This document shows positions 9,033-17,521 of a DNA stretch of 64,000 nt, piece by piece. This stretch comes from Streptomyces barringtoniae. Its GTDB lineage: Bacteria > Actinomycetota > Actinomycetes > Streptomycetales > Streptomycetaceae. Both the position numbers and the translations under genes were made by a program. The notes beneath the pieces were generated by a model. The model did no database searches. It saw only the letters and a program-made list of their open reading frames with translations, and had not been told where the DNA came from. Position 1 is the first letter of the stretch, and every line of letters starts with the position of its first letter. The stretch spans positions 124,001-188,000 of the forward strand of contig NZ_JAJHNP010000005.1 of NCBI RefSeq assembly GCF_020819595.1, written 5' to 3'.

Positions 9033-9935
9033 ATGATCGAGGCACGGCGGCTCCACATCCTCCGTGCGGTGGCCGACCACCGCACGGTCACCGCGGCGGC
9101 CGCCGCCCTCTACCTCACCCCCTCGGCCGTGTCCCAGCAGCTCACGGCCCTGGAGCAGGAGACCGGCCACCGCCTGGTCGAGCGCAGCGCCAAGGGCGTA
9201 CGGCTCACCGCGGCCGGCGAGATCCTGCTCAACCACACCAACGCGGTCCTCGCCCAGCTGGAGCGGGCCGAGGCGGAGCTGGCCGCCTACGGCTCGGGCG
9301 AGGCGGGCACGGTGACCGTGGCGGCCTTCGCGACCGGCATCGCCCAGGTCGTGGCCCCGGCCGTGGCCCGGCTCGCGGACACCGCGCCCGGCATCCGCAT
9401 CCGCGTCCAGGACGCCGAGGGCGACGCCAGCCTGCCCATGGTCCTGGACCGGCAGGTCGACGTGGCGGTCGCCGTCGAGTACCGGGGCGCCCCGGCCGCC
9501 GACGACCCCCGGCTCACCCACGTCTCGCTCTACGCCGAGCCGTTCGACGCCGTCGTACCCGTCGGCCACCGTCTCGCGGACGCCGCCGAGGTCCCCCTCG
9601 CCGAACTGGCCAAGGACCCCTGGATCGGTCCGTACCCCGGCAATCCCTGCCACGACGTGGTCGTCCTGGCCTGCGAGAGCGCGGGCTTCCAGCCCCGTCT
9701 GGAGCACTCCTCCGACGACTTCCGCGCGGTCGTCGCGCTCGCCTCGGCCGACGCCGGCGTGGCCCTCGTACCGCGCTCCGCGCTGAACGGCATGGACCTC
9801 ACCGGCGTCGTCGTACGCCCTGTCGACGGCGTGGCTCCGACCCGCCGCGTCTTCGCCGCCGTACGCCGCGGTGCCGAGGGGCACCCACTGATCCGCCCGG
9901 TGCTGGACGCGCTGCGGGAGGCGGCCGGGGGGTAG
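9033..9935 (+). CDS. LysR-family transcriptional regulator
   Basis: A 300-aa LysR regulator. The winged helix-turn-helix is at residues 2-60 (TVTAAAAALYLTPSAVSQQL at its core), followed by a periplasmic-binding-protein-like effector domain from about 90. It lies 31 bp after kbl on the same strand and probably has its own leaderless promoter. Threonine catabolism or the radical SAM gene 36 bp downstream are plausible targets; neither is proven by the sequence. Confidence 0.9.
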   Translation: MIEARRLHILRAVADHRTVTAAAAALYLTPSAVSQQLTALEQETGHRLVERSAKGVRLTAAGEILLNHTNAVLAQLERAEAELAAYGSGEAGTVTVAAFATGIAQVVAPAVARLADTAPGIRIRVQDAEGDASLPMVLDRQVDVAVAVEYRGAPAADDPRLTHVSLYAEPFDAVVPVGHRLADAAEVPLAELAKDPWIGPYPGNPCHDVVVLACESAGFQPRLEHSSDDFRAVVALASADAGVALVPRSALNGMDLTGVVVRPVDGVAPTRRVFAAVRRGAEGHPLIRPVLDALREAAGG

Positions 9936-9971
9936 GGAACCGGCCATCGGCCGCACGCAGTCTGGGAGGTC

Positions 9972-11345
9972 ATGCGTGTGACGATGATCCTCCCGGCTCT
10001 GACCGAAGCGACCAGTCCGCTGTTCAGGCCCATCAAGTACTCGCTGTTCCCGCCGCTGGGCCTGGCCACCCTGGCCGGCTACCTCGACCCGGACGACGAG
10101 GTCACGCTCTACGACGAACACGTGGAGCGCATCGACCCGGCGGCCCTGGACACCCCCGACCTCCTGGTGGTGCAGCCGTACATCACCTCGGCCCGGCGCA
10201 GCTACGAGATAGCCGACCACTTCCGGGGCCGGGGCGTCCATGTCGCCATGGGCGGTCTGCACGTCACCTCGCTGCCCGAGGAGGCCGCCGCCCACGCCGA
10301 CACGATCTTCACCGGGCCCGGCGAGGACACCTGGCCGCTGTTCCTGAAGGACTTCCGCGACGGCGCACCGGCCCGCCGCTACGACTCCACCCGGCGCACC
10401 CTCGCCGGACTGCCGCCGGTGCGCCGCGACCTGATCAAGCGAGACCTCTACCTGGTGCCCAACTCGATCGTGGTGTCCCGTGGCTGCCCCCACCACTGCG
10501 ACTTCTGCTACAAGGACGCGTTCTTCGAGGGCGGCAGGTCCTTCTACACCCAGGCCGTCGACGACGCCCTCGCCGAGATCGACCGCCTGCCCGGCCGCCA
10601 CCTCTACTTCCTCGACGACCACCTGCTGGGCAACCGGCGCTTCGCCGAAGCCCTGTTCGACGGGATGCGGGGGATGGGCCGGCTGTGGCAGGCGGCGGGC
10701 ACGGTCAACTCGGTGCTCGGGCCCGGCCTGCTGGAGCGGGCGGTGGAGGCGGGGCTGCGCAGTCTGTTCGTCGGCTTCGAGACGGTCAACGACGCGAACC
10801 TCGCCGAACGGCGCAAGAACCAGAACATCGGCACCGACTACGCGGCCGCGGTACGGCGCCTGCACGAGGCCGGGGTGATGGTCAACGCCAGCTTCGTCTT
10901 CGGGCTCGACCAGGACGGCCCCGACGTCTTCGACCGCACCGTGGACTGGGCCGTGGAGCAGGGCATCGAGACGGCGACCTTCCACATCATGACGCCGTAC
11001 CCGTCGACGGGGCTGTGGCAGCAACTGGAGTCCGAAGGGCGCATCATGCACCGCGACTGGGACCTCTACGACACCCGCCATGTCGTCTACCGGCCCAAGG
11101 GCATGACACCGCGTCAGCTGGAGGACGGCTACTGGCGGGCCTACCGCGACTTCTACCGCTGGTCCAGCATCTGGCGCGGCTCGGCGGCCCAGCCGGGCCG
11201 GCAGGAACGGCTGCGGCACCTGGCCTACGCGGGCGGCTGGAAGAAGTTCGAGCCCGCCTGGGACCTGCTGATCCGCTCCCGCCGGGTGGTGCGGGCGCTG
11301 CCGATGCTCGAGCGGACGCTGGCGGCGTTCGGCGGGCGGGAATGA
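9972..11345 (+). CDS. B12-binding-domain radical SAM enzyme
   Basis: A 457-aa protein with an N-terminal cobalamin-binding-like Rossmann domain (residues 1-135, including VHVAMGGLHVTSLPEEA) and a radical SAM domain. The [4Fe-4S] cysteines are C172, C176 and C179 (RGCPHHCDFCY, the CxxxCxxC pattern). The C-terminal part carries MTPYPSTGLW, typical of class B enzymes. The B12-domain DxHxxG His motif is not evident, so cobalamin would bind base-off without His, if at all. Class B enzymes usually methylate unactivated carbon or rearrange a ring. ATG 9972 follows GGGAGGT. No neighbour identifies the substrate. Confidence 0.85.
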   Translation: MRVTMILPALTEATSPLFRPIKYSLFPPLGLATLAGYLDPDDEVTLYDEHVERIDPAALDTPDLLVVQPYITSARRSYEIADHFRGRGVHVAMGGLHVTSLPEEAAAHADTIFTGPGEDTWPLFLKDFRDGAPARRYDSTRRTLAGLPPVRRDLIKRDLYLVPNSIVVSRGCPHHCDFCYKDAFFEGGRSFYTQAVDDALAEIDRLPGRHLYFLDDHLLGNRRFAEALFDGMRGMGRLWQAAGTVNSVLGPGLLERAVEAGLRSLFVGFETVNDANLAERRKNQNIGTDYAAAVRRLHEAGVMVNASFVFGLDQDGPDVFDRTVDWAVEQGIETATFHIMTPYPSTGLWQQLESEGRIMHRDWDLYDTRHVVYRPKGMTPRQLEDGYWRAYRDFYRWSSIWRGSAAQPGRQERLRHLAYAGGWKKFEPAWDLLIRSRRVVRALPMLERTLAAFGGRE

Positions 11346-11394
11346 GGAAGGCACGTGGGAGAGAGGCAGCGCGGTGCACGCGTGGCGCACGCCG

Positions 11395-11427
11395 TTTCAG
11401 ATATGGGATAGCATCCCTGATGTGAAA
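11395..11427. promoter_or_regulatory. Palindromic operator covering the XRE-cupin start codon
   Basis: A perfect nested dyad, TTTCA-N5-GGGAT-N3-ATCCC-N5-TGAAA, is centred at 11411. It contains a -10-like TAGCAT (11409-11414) and overlaps the GTG at 11422. The 33-bp symmetric site fits autoregulation by the XRE protein it precedes; that is inferred. Confidence 0.65.
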
Positions 11428-12006
11428 CAGGATGATGTCGCATCGGCCCCGGACCCCGTCGACGCCCGGCTCGGTGCCCGCCTCGCCGAGCTGCGCGCCG
11501 AGCACGGCTGGTCCCTGGGGGAGCTGGCCGAGCGCAGCGGGGTGAGCCGGTCCACCCTGTCGCGCGCCGAACGGGCGGAGATCAGCCCCACCGCCGCCCT
11601 GCTGAACCGGCTCTGCCATGTCTACGGCCGCACCATGTCCCAGCTGCTCAGCGAGGTCGAGGCGGCACCCGCGCCGCTGGTCCGGGCCGCCGACCAGCAG
11701 GTCTGGGAGGACCGCGGCTCCGGGTTCGTGCGGCGGTCCGTGTCCCCGCCGCACGCCGGGCTCCGCGGCGAACTGGTCGAGGGCCGGCTCGCGCCGGGCG
11801 CCGACATCGCCTACGACCGACCGCCCGTGACCGGCCTGGAACAGCATCTGTGGGTGCTCGACGGCGCCCTGGAGGTGACCGACGGGGAGCAGGTCCATCA
11901 CCTGGACCCCGGAGACTGCCTGCGGATGCGCGTCTTCGGCCCGACCCGGTTCCGCTGCGCCGGCCCCGTCGAGGCACGGTATGTGCTGGCGGTGGTGCGG
12001 CCGTGA
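11422..12006 (+). CDS. XRE-family regulator with C-terminal cupin
   Basis: A 194-aa regulator. The N-terminal XRE helix-turn-helix (LGELAERSGVSRSTLSRAE) spans residues 15-70, and a single cupin domain spans about 110-190. This architecture usually represses amino-acid or amine catabolic genes and senses the metabolite in the cupin. GTG 11422 is chosen because TAGCAT lies exactly 7 bp upstream and no Shine-Dalgarno is present, which points to a leaderless message. It overlaps the next gene by 4 bp. Confidence 0.88.
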   Translation: MKQDDVASAPDPVDARLGARLAELRAEHGWSLGELAERSGVSRSTLSRAERAEISPTAALLNRLCHVYGRTMSQLLSEVEAAPAPLVRAADQQVWEDRGSGFVRRSVSPPHAGLRGELVEGRLAPGADIAYDRPPVTGLEQHLWVLDGALEVTDGEQVHHLDPGDCLRMRVFGPTRFRCAGPVEARYVLAVVRP

Positions 12007-12533
12007 GGGTGGAGCACTGGAACGCCGCGCAAGTACGGCGGCGCTCGGGGGAGTTGGCGGCACTGCTGACCGACACCGTGTCCGGCGGCGCCTCGGTCGG
12101 CTTCCTCGCGGCGCTCACGCACGAGGAGGCCACCGCCTGGTGGCGGGAGCGGGCCGAGGCGACGGCGGCGGGCCGGCTCGCCGTCTGGGCGGCACTCGAC
12201 GGCACCGGCCGGCCGATCGGCACCGTGAGCCTGGCCTACCCCGACAAGCCGAACAGCCGCCACCGCGCGGAACTGGTGAAACTGATGGTGCACCGCTCCG
12301 CGCGCGGACAGGGCCTCGGCCGCCTCCTCCTCGCCACCGCCGAGTCCGCCGCCGCGGCCGCCGGCATCACCCTGCTCCACCTCGACACCGAGACCGGCAG
12401 CCCCGCCGAGCACCTCTACCGCTCGGCCGGCTGGACCCGGGCCGGCCTCATCCCCGACTACGCGGAGAGTCCCGCGGGCGAACTGCGGCCGACGACGCTG
12501 TACTACAAGCGGCTGGAGCCGCCCACCGGGTGA
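12003..12533 (+). CDS. GNAT-family N-acetyltransferase
   Basis: A 176-aa acetyltransferase with acetyl-CoA motif A at VHRSARGQGLGRLLL and the C-terminal signature HLYRSAGWTRAG. The GTG start overlaps the stop of the XRE-cupin gene (GTGA), so the two are translationally coupled. The XRE-cupin/GNAT pairing suggests that the acetylation substrate is the metabolite sensed by the regulator; the substrate itself is unknown. Confidence 0.88.
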   Translation: MRVEHWNAAQVRRRSGELAALLTDTVSGGASVGFLAALTHEEATAWWRERAEATAAGRLAVWAALDGTGRPIGTVSLAYPDKPNSRHRAELVKLMVHRSARGQGLGRLLLATAESAAAAAGITLLHLDTETGSPAEHLYRSAGWTRAGLIPDYAESPAGELRPTTLYYKRLEPPTG

Positions 12534-12563
12534 CTGTCAGTGGCAGGCGCTACGGTGCGTTGC

Positions 12564-12923
12564 ATGCCGGATGCCGAAGACGTACGCCGTATCGCCCTGT
12601 CCCTGCCGGACACCACGGAGAAGATCGCCTGGAGCATGCCCACGTTCCGGGTGGCCGGGAAGATGTTCGCGACCCTGCCCGAGGACGAGACGTCCATCGC
12701 CGTGCGCTGCCCCAAGGAGGAGCGCGACGAACTGGTGCTGGCCGAGCCGGACAAGTTCTGGATCGCCGACCACGAGGCCCAGTTCGCCTGGGTCAGAGCG
12801 AGACTCGCCGCACTGGAGGACGAGGACGAGCTGCGGGCCGTCCTCGCCGACTCCTGGCGCCAAGCCGCACCGCCCCGACTCCTCGACGCCCACCCCGAGT
12901 TGGGGCTGCCGCCCGCGGAGTGA
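12564..12923 (+). CDS. MmcQ/YjbR-family protein
   Basis: A 119-aa protein of the MmcQ/YjbR double-wing family (LPDTTEKIAWSMPTFRVAGK near the start and FWIADHEAQFAWV in the middle). These small proteins have a CyaY-like fold and unknown function, often proposed to bind DNA. TACGGT lies exactly 7 bp before ATG 12564 with no Shine-Dalgarno, consistent with a leaderless message. It stands alone. Confidence 0.82.
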   Translation: MPDAEDVRRIALSLPDTTEKIAWSMPTFRVAGKMFATLPEDETSIAVRCPKEERDELVLAEPDKFWIADHEAQFAWVRARLAALEDEDELRAVLADSWRQAAPPRLLDAHPELGLPPAE

Positions 12924-13017
12924 AAATTCCCAGTGGGCGCGAGCCGGGCGTGGCATGATCCCGCGCGGCGCAGAGGGGCGCGGCACCGCAGGGGGCGACG
13001 GGGAGGGAGCATCCGCG

Positions 13018-14301
13018 ATGACGGGAACGGACTCACGGCACGATGTCGGCACGCGCGGGGCGGGTGGGGCCGAGGCCGGCGGGCGGGCCGTCTGGTCACG
13101 GGACTTCGCCCTGTTCTTCGTGGCCCGGGCCGTCGCCCGCCTCGGCGACACCATGCTGCCCGTGGCCCTCGCCGCGGGCCTGCTGGAACACGGGTACGGC
13201 GCGGGCGCGGTCGGCCTCGCCATGGCCTCGACGGCGGCGGCGTTCGCCGGTCTCGTCGTCTTCGGCGGGGTCATCGCCGACCGGTTCAGCACCCGCAGGC
13301 TGATGATCGGCGCCGACCTCGTCCGGCTCGTCACCCAGTCCCTCGCCGCGGGCCTGTTCTTCGCCGGGCATGTGGTGCTGTGGCAGATCTGCGCGATCGG
13401 TTTCGCCAACGGCGTGGCGGGCGCGGTGTTCCAGCCGGGCGTGGCCAGTACGGTGCCCCGGCTGGCTGCCGACATCCAGGGCGCCAACGGCGCGGTCCGC
13501 ATCGCCGAGTCCGCCGCCCAGCTCGCCGGCCCTGCCGTCGCCGGGTTCCTGGTCGGCTTCGCCTCGCCCGGCGGGGTGTTCGCCGCGCACGCCGCCACGT
13601 ACGCGACGAGCGCCCTGTGCCTGTTGCTGCTCCGGCTGCCCCCGCTCCCCGGGGGCGCCGGTGCCGCCACCGGCCGCGGGATGCGTGCCTTCCGGGCCGA
13701 TCTGGTCCAGGGCTGGCGGGAGTTCAGATCCCGGACCTGGCTGTGGGGGGTGATCGCCGTCTGGTGCCTGTACATGATCGCCGTCTGGGGCCCGACCGTC
13801 CCCCTCGTCGCCACGGAGGTCGTCCAGCGGCACGGCCCACGCGCCTACGGCCTGGTCAACTCGGCCCTCGGCGCAGGCACGGTCGTCGGCGGACTGCTCG
13901 CCCTCCGGCTGCGGCCCCGCCGCATGCTCCGCGCCGGCGCGCTCTCCCTGTTCGCCTTCTTCGGCTTCCCCGCGGCCGTCGGCGCGGGCCTCGGCGTGCC
14001 GGCGATGGCGACGGGAGCGGCCGTGGCGGGCGCCGGGATGTCGTTCTGGGGCGTGATGTGGGCGACCAGCGTGCAGACCCAGGTCCCGCCGGACGTCCTC
14101 AACCGCATCCACGCCTACGACGTGGCCGGCTCCCTCGCCATGATGCCGGTCGGCCAGGCCCTGGCGGGCCCGGCGGCCGGTGCGCTCGGCACCGGGCATG
14201 TCCTGCTGATCTCCGCCGGGGCCAGCCTGGCGGTGGCCGTGGCCCTGCTCGTGGTTCCGGCGATACGGAACCTGGTCCGGGCGGACGCCCCCGCGCGCTG
14301 A
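13018..14301 (+). CDS. MFS transporter
   Basis: A 427-aa integral membrane protein with about 12 hydrophobic helices, of the MFS_3/EntS-like type. WSRDFALFFVARAVARLGD opens helix 1, and VIADRFSTRRLMI is the loop 2-3 signature. It is a proton-driven exporter by family. ATG 13018 follows GGGAGGGAG. There is no linked regulator, so the substrate cannot be guessed. Confidence 0.85.
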   Translation: MTGTDSRHDVGTRGAGGAEAGGRAVWSRDFALFFVARAVARLGDTMLPVALAAGLLEHGYGAGAVGLAMASTAAAFAGLVVFGGVIADRFSTRRLMIGADLVRLVTQSLAAGLFFAGHVVLWQICAIGFANGVAGAVFQPGVASTVPRLAADIQGANGAVRIAESAAQLAGPAVAGFLVGFASPGGVFAAHAATYATSALCLLLLRLPPLPGGAGAATGRGMRAFRADLVQGWREFRSRTWLWGVIAVWCLYMIAVWGPTVPLVATEVVQRHGPRAYGLVNSALGAGTVVGGLLALRLRPRRMLRAGALSLFAFFGFPAAVGAGLGVPAMATGAAVAGAGMSFWGVMWATSVQTQVPPDVLNRIHAYDVAGSLAMMPVGQALAGPAAGALGTGHVLLISAGASLAVAVALLVVPAIRNLVRADAPAR

Positions 14302-14390
14302 GCGCTGGGCCTGTGCAGGTGCCCTGAGCTGGTGCCGGCCGGGGGCTGGGTCGCTTGCCCGCGCTGGCGGGGTGCCGGTGCGCATGCAGG

Positions 14391-14482
14391 TGCGGCGACT
14401 GCAACCCCCTAGGGGCGCGGGGCTGTATCAATCAAGCGGCTCCGCCGCGCGGGCGCGACCAGCCCCGACGCACCCGCAGCCG
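14391..14482. repeat. Streptomyces-type intergenic hairpin repeat
   Basis: A GC-rich element with nested inverted repeats: AGGGGCGCGGGGCTG against CAGCCCC, and an inner GCGGC-TCC-GCCGC. I recognise this as a sequence class scattered between genes throughout Streptomyces chromosomes. It lies between convergent genes and probably ends transcription from both sides. Confidence 0.6.
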
Positions 14483-14492
14483 CGTACGGCGC

Positions 14493-15407
14493 TCAACCGG
14501 CCCGGTGGGTGGGCGCCGTGAACCGCCCGATCCGCTCGCGCAAGGCCACCGGGTCCAGCCCGTGCGCGGCCACGTGCTCCTCAACCGTCCCGTAGCGGCG
14601 CAGCTCGCGGCGTCCGACGCCGAGACCCAGGACCCGGTGGGGCACGTCCGCGAGGGCCTCACTCACCACGGTCGTCGAGGTGCCCGCGAGGTACGGCTCG
14701 ACCAGGACGACATCGGTGCCGGCCGCCTCCGTGGCCCGGCGCAGGCCGGCCGCGTCGAAGGGCCGTACGGTCGTCGCGTACAGGACGGTCACATCCAGGC
14801 CCTCCGTGGCGGCGAGGACCGAGTCCAGCATCGGCCCCACGGCGAGGACCACACCCCGGCGGCCCTCCCGGACGGTGACGAGGTGCTTGCCGTCGATCAG
14901 CTGCCCCTGCCGGTTGGCCTGCACGGACAGTCGTACGTACACCTTGTCGTCCCCCGCGGCGACCGCGTGGCGCAGCAGTGTCTCGGCCTCGTCGGGGTGC
15001 CCGGGCACATGCACGGTCCAGCCGTCCAGCGTGTCGAGCAGCGCCACATCGCCCGGCGCCATGTGCGTGTAGCCGCCGGCCGGCCAGTCGAACGAGGCGG
15101 CCGCGCTGACCAGCACCGCCCCGGTGTCCTGGTGCCCGAGATCCAGCTTGACCTGCTCGAACGGCCGTTCCACGAGGAAGCTGGCGAAGGTGTGCACCAC
15201 GGGGCGCAGCCCGGTCAGCGCCAGCCCCGCCGCCGTTCCGACCAGCAACTGCTCGCGGATGCCGACGTTGACGACCCGGTCGGGATGCCGGGCCATCGCC
15301 TCGCGGAAGCCGTCCTTGCCGATCTCGGCGAGGACCACCGCGACGCGCGGGTCCTCCTCCAGCAGCCGGGAGACGACGGGGGCGAAACGGTCACGCATGG
15401 TGTCCAT
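14493..15407 (-). CDS. Transketolase, C-terminal subunit
   Basis: A 304-aa pyrimidine-binding half of a split transketolase, with the conserved Glu-bearing segment VNVGIREQLLVGTAAGLAL (in part) and ASFLVERPFEQVKLD. It completes the thiamine-diphosphate site with the N-terminal subunit encoded 32 bp upstream. ATG 15407 (MDTMRDRF) follows GGAAAGGG. Split enzymes of this type act in pentose phosphate metabolism or in making unusual sugars or cyclitols. The single-chain housekeeping enzyme would be elsewhere. Confidence 0.9.
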   Translation of the reverse strand: MDTMRDRFAPVVSRLLEEDPRVAVVLAEIGKDGFREAMARHPDRVVNVGIREQLLVGTAAGLALTGLRPVVHTFASFLVERPFEQVKLDLGHQDTGAVLVSAAASFDWPAGGYTHMAPGDVALLDTLDGWTVHVPGHPDEAETLLRHAVAAGDDKVYVRLSVQANRQGQLIDGKHLVTVREGRRGVVLAVGPMLDSVLAATEGLDVTVLYATTVRPFDAAGLRRATEAAGTDVVLVEPYLAGTSTTVVSEALADVPHRVLGLGVGRRELRRYGTVEEHVAAHGLDPVALRERIGRFTAPTHRAG

Positions 15408-15439
15408 GAAGCTGAGCCCTTTCCAAGGAGCGGTGAAAG

Positions 15440-16147
15440 TCAGAGGTTCTTCGGCTCGACGCGGGCCACGACCACGTGCGGCCGTCCGGGATGCGGCGCG
15501 GTGAACGCGGCGTACAGCGCTTCGTGATCGCGTCCGTCGACGGTCACCGCCGACCAGCCCGCCGCCTCGAACCGGGCGGCGATCCCGCCGGGCAGGGCGT
15601 GGCTGGCGGAGGAGTTGTCGACCACGACCGTGTGCAGCCGCTCCAGTCCGGCGGGCCCGGCGAAGGCGATCGCCTCGTGGTTGCTGCCCTCGTCCAGCTC
15701 GGCGTCGCCGATCAGCACCCAGACCGCCGGATCGTGCAGCCCCTGAGCCCGCAGCCCCAGCGCGCTGCCCACCGCGATCGGCAGCCCGTGTCCGAGCGAG
15801 CCGCTGCCGATCTCGGCACCCGGCACCAGCACCCGGTCCGGGTGATGCCCGAGCGGGGAGTCGTACGACCCGAACCCGGGCAGCCAGTCCACCGGCACGA
15901 ATCCCTTCGCGGCCAGCACGGCGTAGTACGCCATGGGACCGTGCCCCTTGCTCAGCAGGAACCGGTCCCGGAGCGGATCCTCCAGCCGCTCCGGCGTCAC
16001 CCGGAGCACCCGGTCGTAGAGCACCCACAGCACGTCGAGGGTGGAGGTGGCCGCCGGCCCGTGCTTCTCGTCGCCGGTCATCAGACTCATCAGGCCCGGC
16101 AGGTCTTCGTAGCCGTACGTGCGGTTTTCGTCCGCTGTGATCGTCAT
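15440..16147 (-). CDS. Transketolase, N-terminal (ThDP-binding) subunit
   Basis: A 235-aa thiamine-diphosphate-binding half of transketolase. The ThDP motif is GDAELDEGSNHEA, with SKGHGPMAYYAVLAAKGF and GSLGHGLPIAVG as substrate-side signatures. It works as a dimer partner of the downstream C-terminal subunit. Start ATG 16147 is preferred over GTG 16153 because a MerR-type promoter upstream places the transcription start at this ATG, giving a leaderless message. It is the first gene of a two-gene operon. Confidence 0.9.
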   Translation of the reverse strand: MTITADENRTYGYEDLPGLMSLMTGDEKHGPAATSTLDVLWVLYDRVLRVTPERLEDPLRDRFLLSKGHGPMAYYAVLAAKGFVPVDWLPGFGSYDSPLGHHPDRVLVPGAEIGSGSLGHGLPIAVGSALGLRAQGLHDPAVWVLIGDAELDEGSNHEAIAFAGPAGLERLHTVVVDNSSASHALPGGIAARFEAAGWSAVTVDGRDHEALYAAFTAPHPGRPHVVVARVEPKNL

Positions 16148-16154
16148 ATTCACG

Positions 16155-16185
16155 ATCGTGCAACCTCAAGCAAGCTTGAGGTCAA
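16155..16185 (-). promoter_or_regulatory. MerR/SoxR-type operator within a 19-bp-spaced promoter
   Basis: The perfect dyad ACCTCAAG-CAAG-CTTGAGGT occupies 16163-16182. On the minus strand it lies between a -35 TTGACC (16185-16180) and a -10 CACGAT (16160-16155) separated by 19 bp. That over-long spacer is the hallmark of promoters activated by DNA untwisting by MerR-family proteins. The core fits the SoxR box form CCTCAAG-N4-CTTGAGG. The -10 ends 7 bp before the ATG. Confidence 0.75.
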
Positions 16186-16222
16186 CCGGGAAATCGGTGC
16201 GCGACCACCGAGCCGAGTGCGG

Positions 16223-16228
16223 TATTGT
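16223..16228 (+). promoter_or_regulatory. -10 element of tRNA-Pro copy 1
   Basis: TATTGT ends 44 bp before the mature tRNA start. The other two tRNA-Pro copies have -10-like hexamers at nearly the same distance (41 and 42 bp), which supports the call. Confidence 0.45.
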
Positions 16229-16272
16229 TTCCCTGCGCGTTTCGACCGGGGAAACCCCAGGTCAAACGGCAC

Positions 16273-16349
<77 letters not shown>

Positions 16350-16366
16350 GCTTTTCTGCCGGTCGG

Positions 16367-16398
16367 AGGCCGTCTTCTCAGGGATGAGGGGACGGCCT
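16367..16398. terminator. Hairpin after tRNA-Pro copy 1
   Basis: AGGCCGTC (16367-16374) pairs with GACGGCCT (16391-16398), with inner CTCA/TGAG, followed by TTT. It overlaps the last codons and stop of the convergent MASE1 gene, so it may serve both directions. Confidence 0.6.
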
Positions 16399-17406
16399 TT
16401 GTGGTGTCTGCGGGTCTGCCGGCTCCGTCTCGCGCTCCGCGTCGGGGACCATCGGGTGGTGGTTGCCGGTGGCGATCTTGGCCGCCATGCCGGCGAGCTG
16501 CGCGCAGGCCCGCGCGATCTCCCGCTGGGTCTGCGCCCGCTCGCTGATGACCGCCGCGAGCAGGAGCGCGGTCAGCGCGGCAGAACCGTTGAAGGCCTGC
16601 AGGGTGATCATCTTGGTGAGCAGGTCATGACCGGCGAACGGGCCCGATCTCTGGGCACCGGCGATGATCGCGAAGGTCGACACGGCCAGCGCGCAGGGCG
16701 CGGCCCCGGCCAGCTGGAAGCGGAAGGCCGCCCAGATCAGCAGCGGGAAGCCGAGGAACAGCAGGGGCGCGTGGCTGGTCATGAGGAATCCGGCGCAGGC
16801 CGTGGCCGCCGCGAGCAGCAGACCCTCCGCCCACCGGGACGGCCGGGCGTTCCCCGGCCGGCGTACCCGTCGCAGGACCAGCAGGACCGGTGTGACCACC
16901 AGGACGCCCATCGCGTCGCCGGTCCACCAGACCGACCACGTCGGCCAGAAGTCGCCGGTGTTCAGTACCCCGGCGAGGACCAGGGTTCCGCTGCCCGTCG
17001 TCGCGCTGACCAGCATCCCGGTGAACGCGCCGAGGAAGATCAGTGCGAGCGCGTCCCGCAGCCGGTCCAGGTCCTCGCGGAAGCCCGTACGGCGGAGCAG
17101 AACGTAGGAGCACAGGGGCGCGAGGGTGTTCCCTGCCGCGATGGCGAGCACGGCCGGGAGCGACGGCCCCAGCGAGATGTTGACCAGGAACGCGCCGAGC
17201 GCGATACCCGGCCAGACCCGCGGGCCGCGCAGGAGCAGGCTCGCCACCGCGATACCGCTCGGCGGCCACAAGGGGGTGACCTGTCCGCGCACCAGCTGCT
17301 GGAGCAGCCCCAGCCTGGCCGAGCCGTAGTACAGCGCGGCGATGACACAGATCCCCAGGAAGTCCGCAGCACCGTGCCGGACCCCTTGACGCCGCGCGAC
17401 AGACAT
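16378..17406 (-). CDS. MASE1-domain integral membrane protein
   Basis: A 342-aa protein made of a MASE1 sensory membrane domain with about eight helices. Signature segments are [23 protein letters not shown] and [15 protein letters not shown]. No kinase, GGDEF or other output domain follows; the chain ends in a short cytoplasmic helix and tail. It therefore resembles a stand-alone sensor or transporter-like module. ATG 17406 follows GGAGG. The SpoIIE phosphatase gene upstream on the same strand is a possible partner. Confidence 0.85.
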   Translation of the reverse strand: MSVARRQGVRHGAADFLGICVIAALYYGSARLGLLQQLVRGQVTPLWPPSGIAVASLLLRGPRVWPGIALGAFLVNISLGPSLPAVLAIAAGNTLAPLCSYVLLRRTGFREDLDRLRDALALIFLGAFTGMLVSATTGSGTLVLAGVLNTGDFWPTWSVWWTGDAMGVLVVTPVLLVLRRVRRPGNARPSRWAEGLLLAAATACAGFLMTSHAPLLFLGFPLLIWAAFRFQLAGAAPCALAVSTFAIIAGAQRSGPFAGHDLLTKMITLQAFNGSAALTALLLAAVISERAQTQREIARACAQLAGMAAKIATGNHHPMVPDAERETEPADPQTPQRPSPHP

Positions 17407-17521
17407 CGGGCGACCTCCGGCTTGACATCGCCCCGAAGACCATCATGCGCCGGATCCCCCGGATCCTCCACGGCAGGCCGACCCGCCGGTGAGCGGCACC
17501 GAGCGGGGTGCCCCGAAGGGG

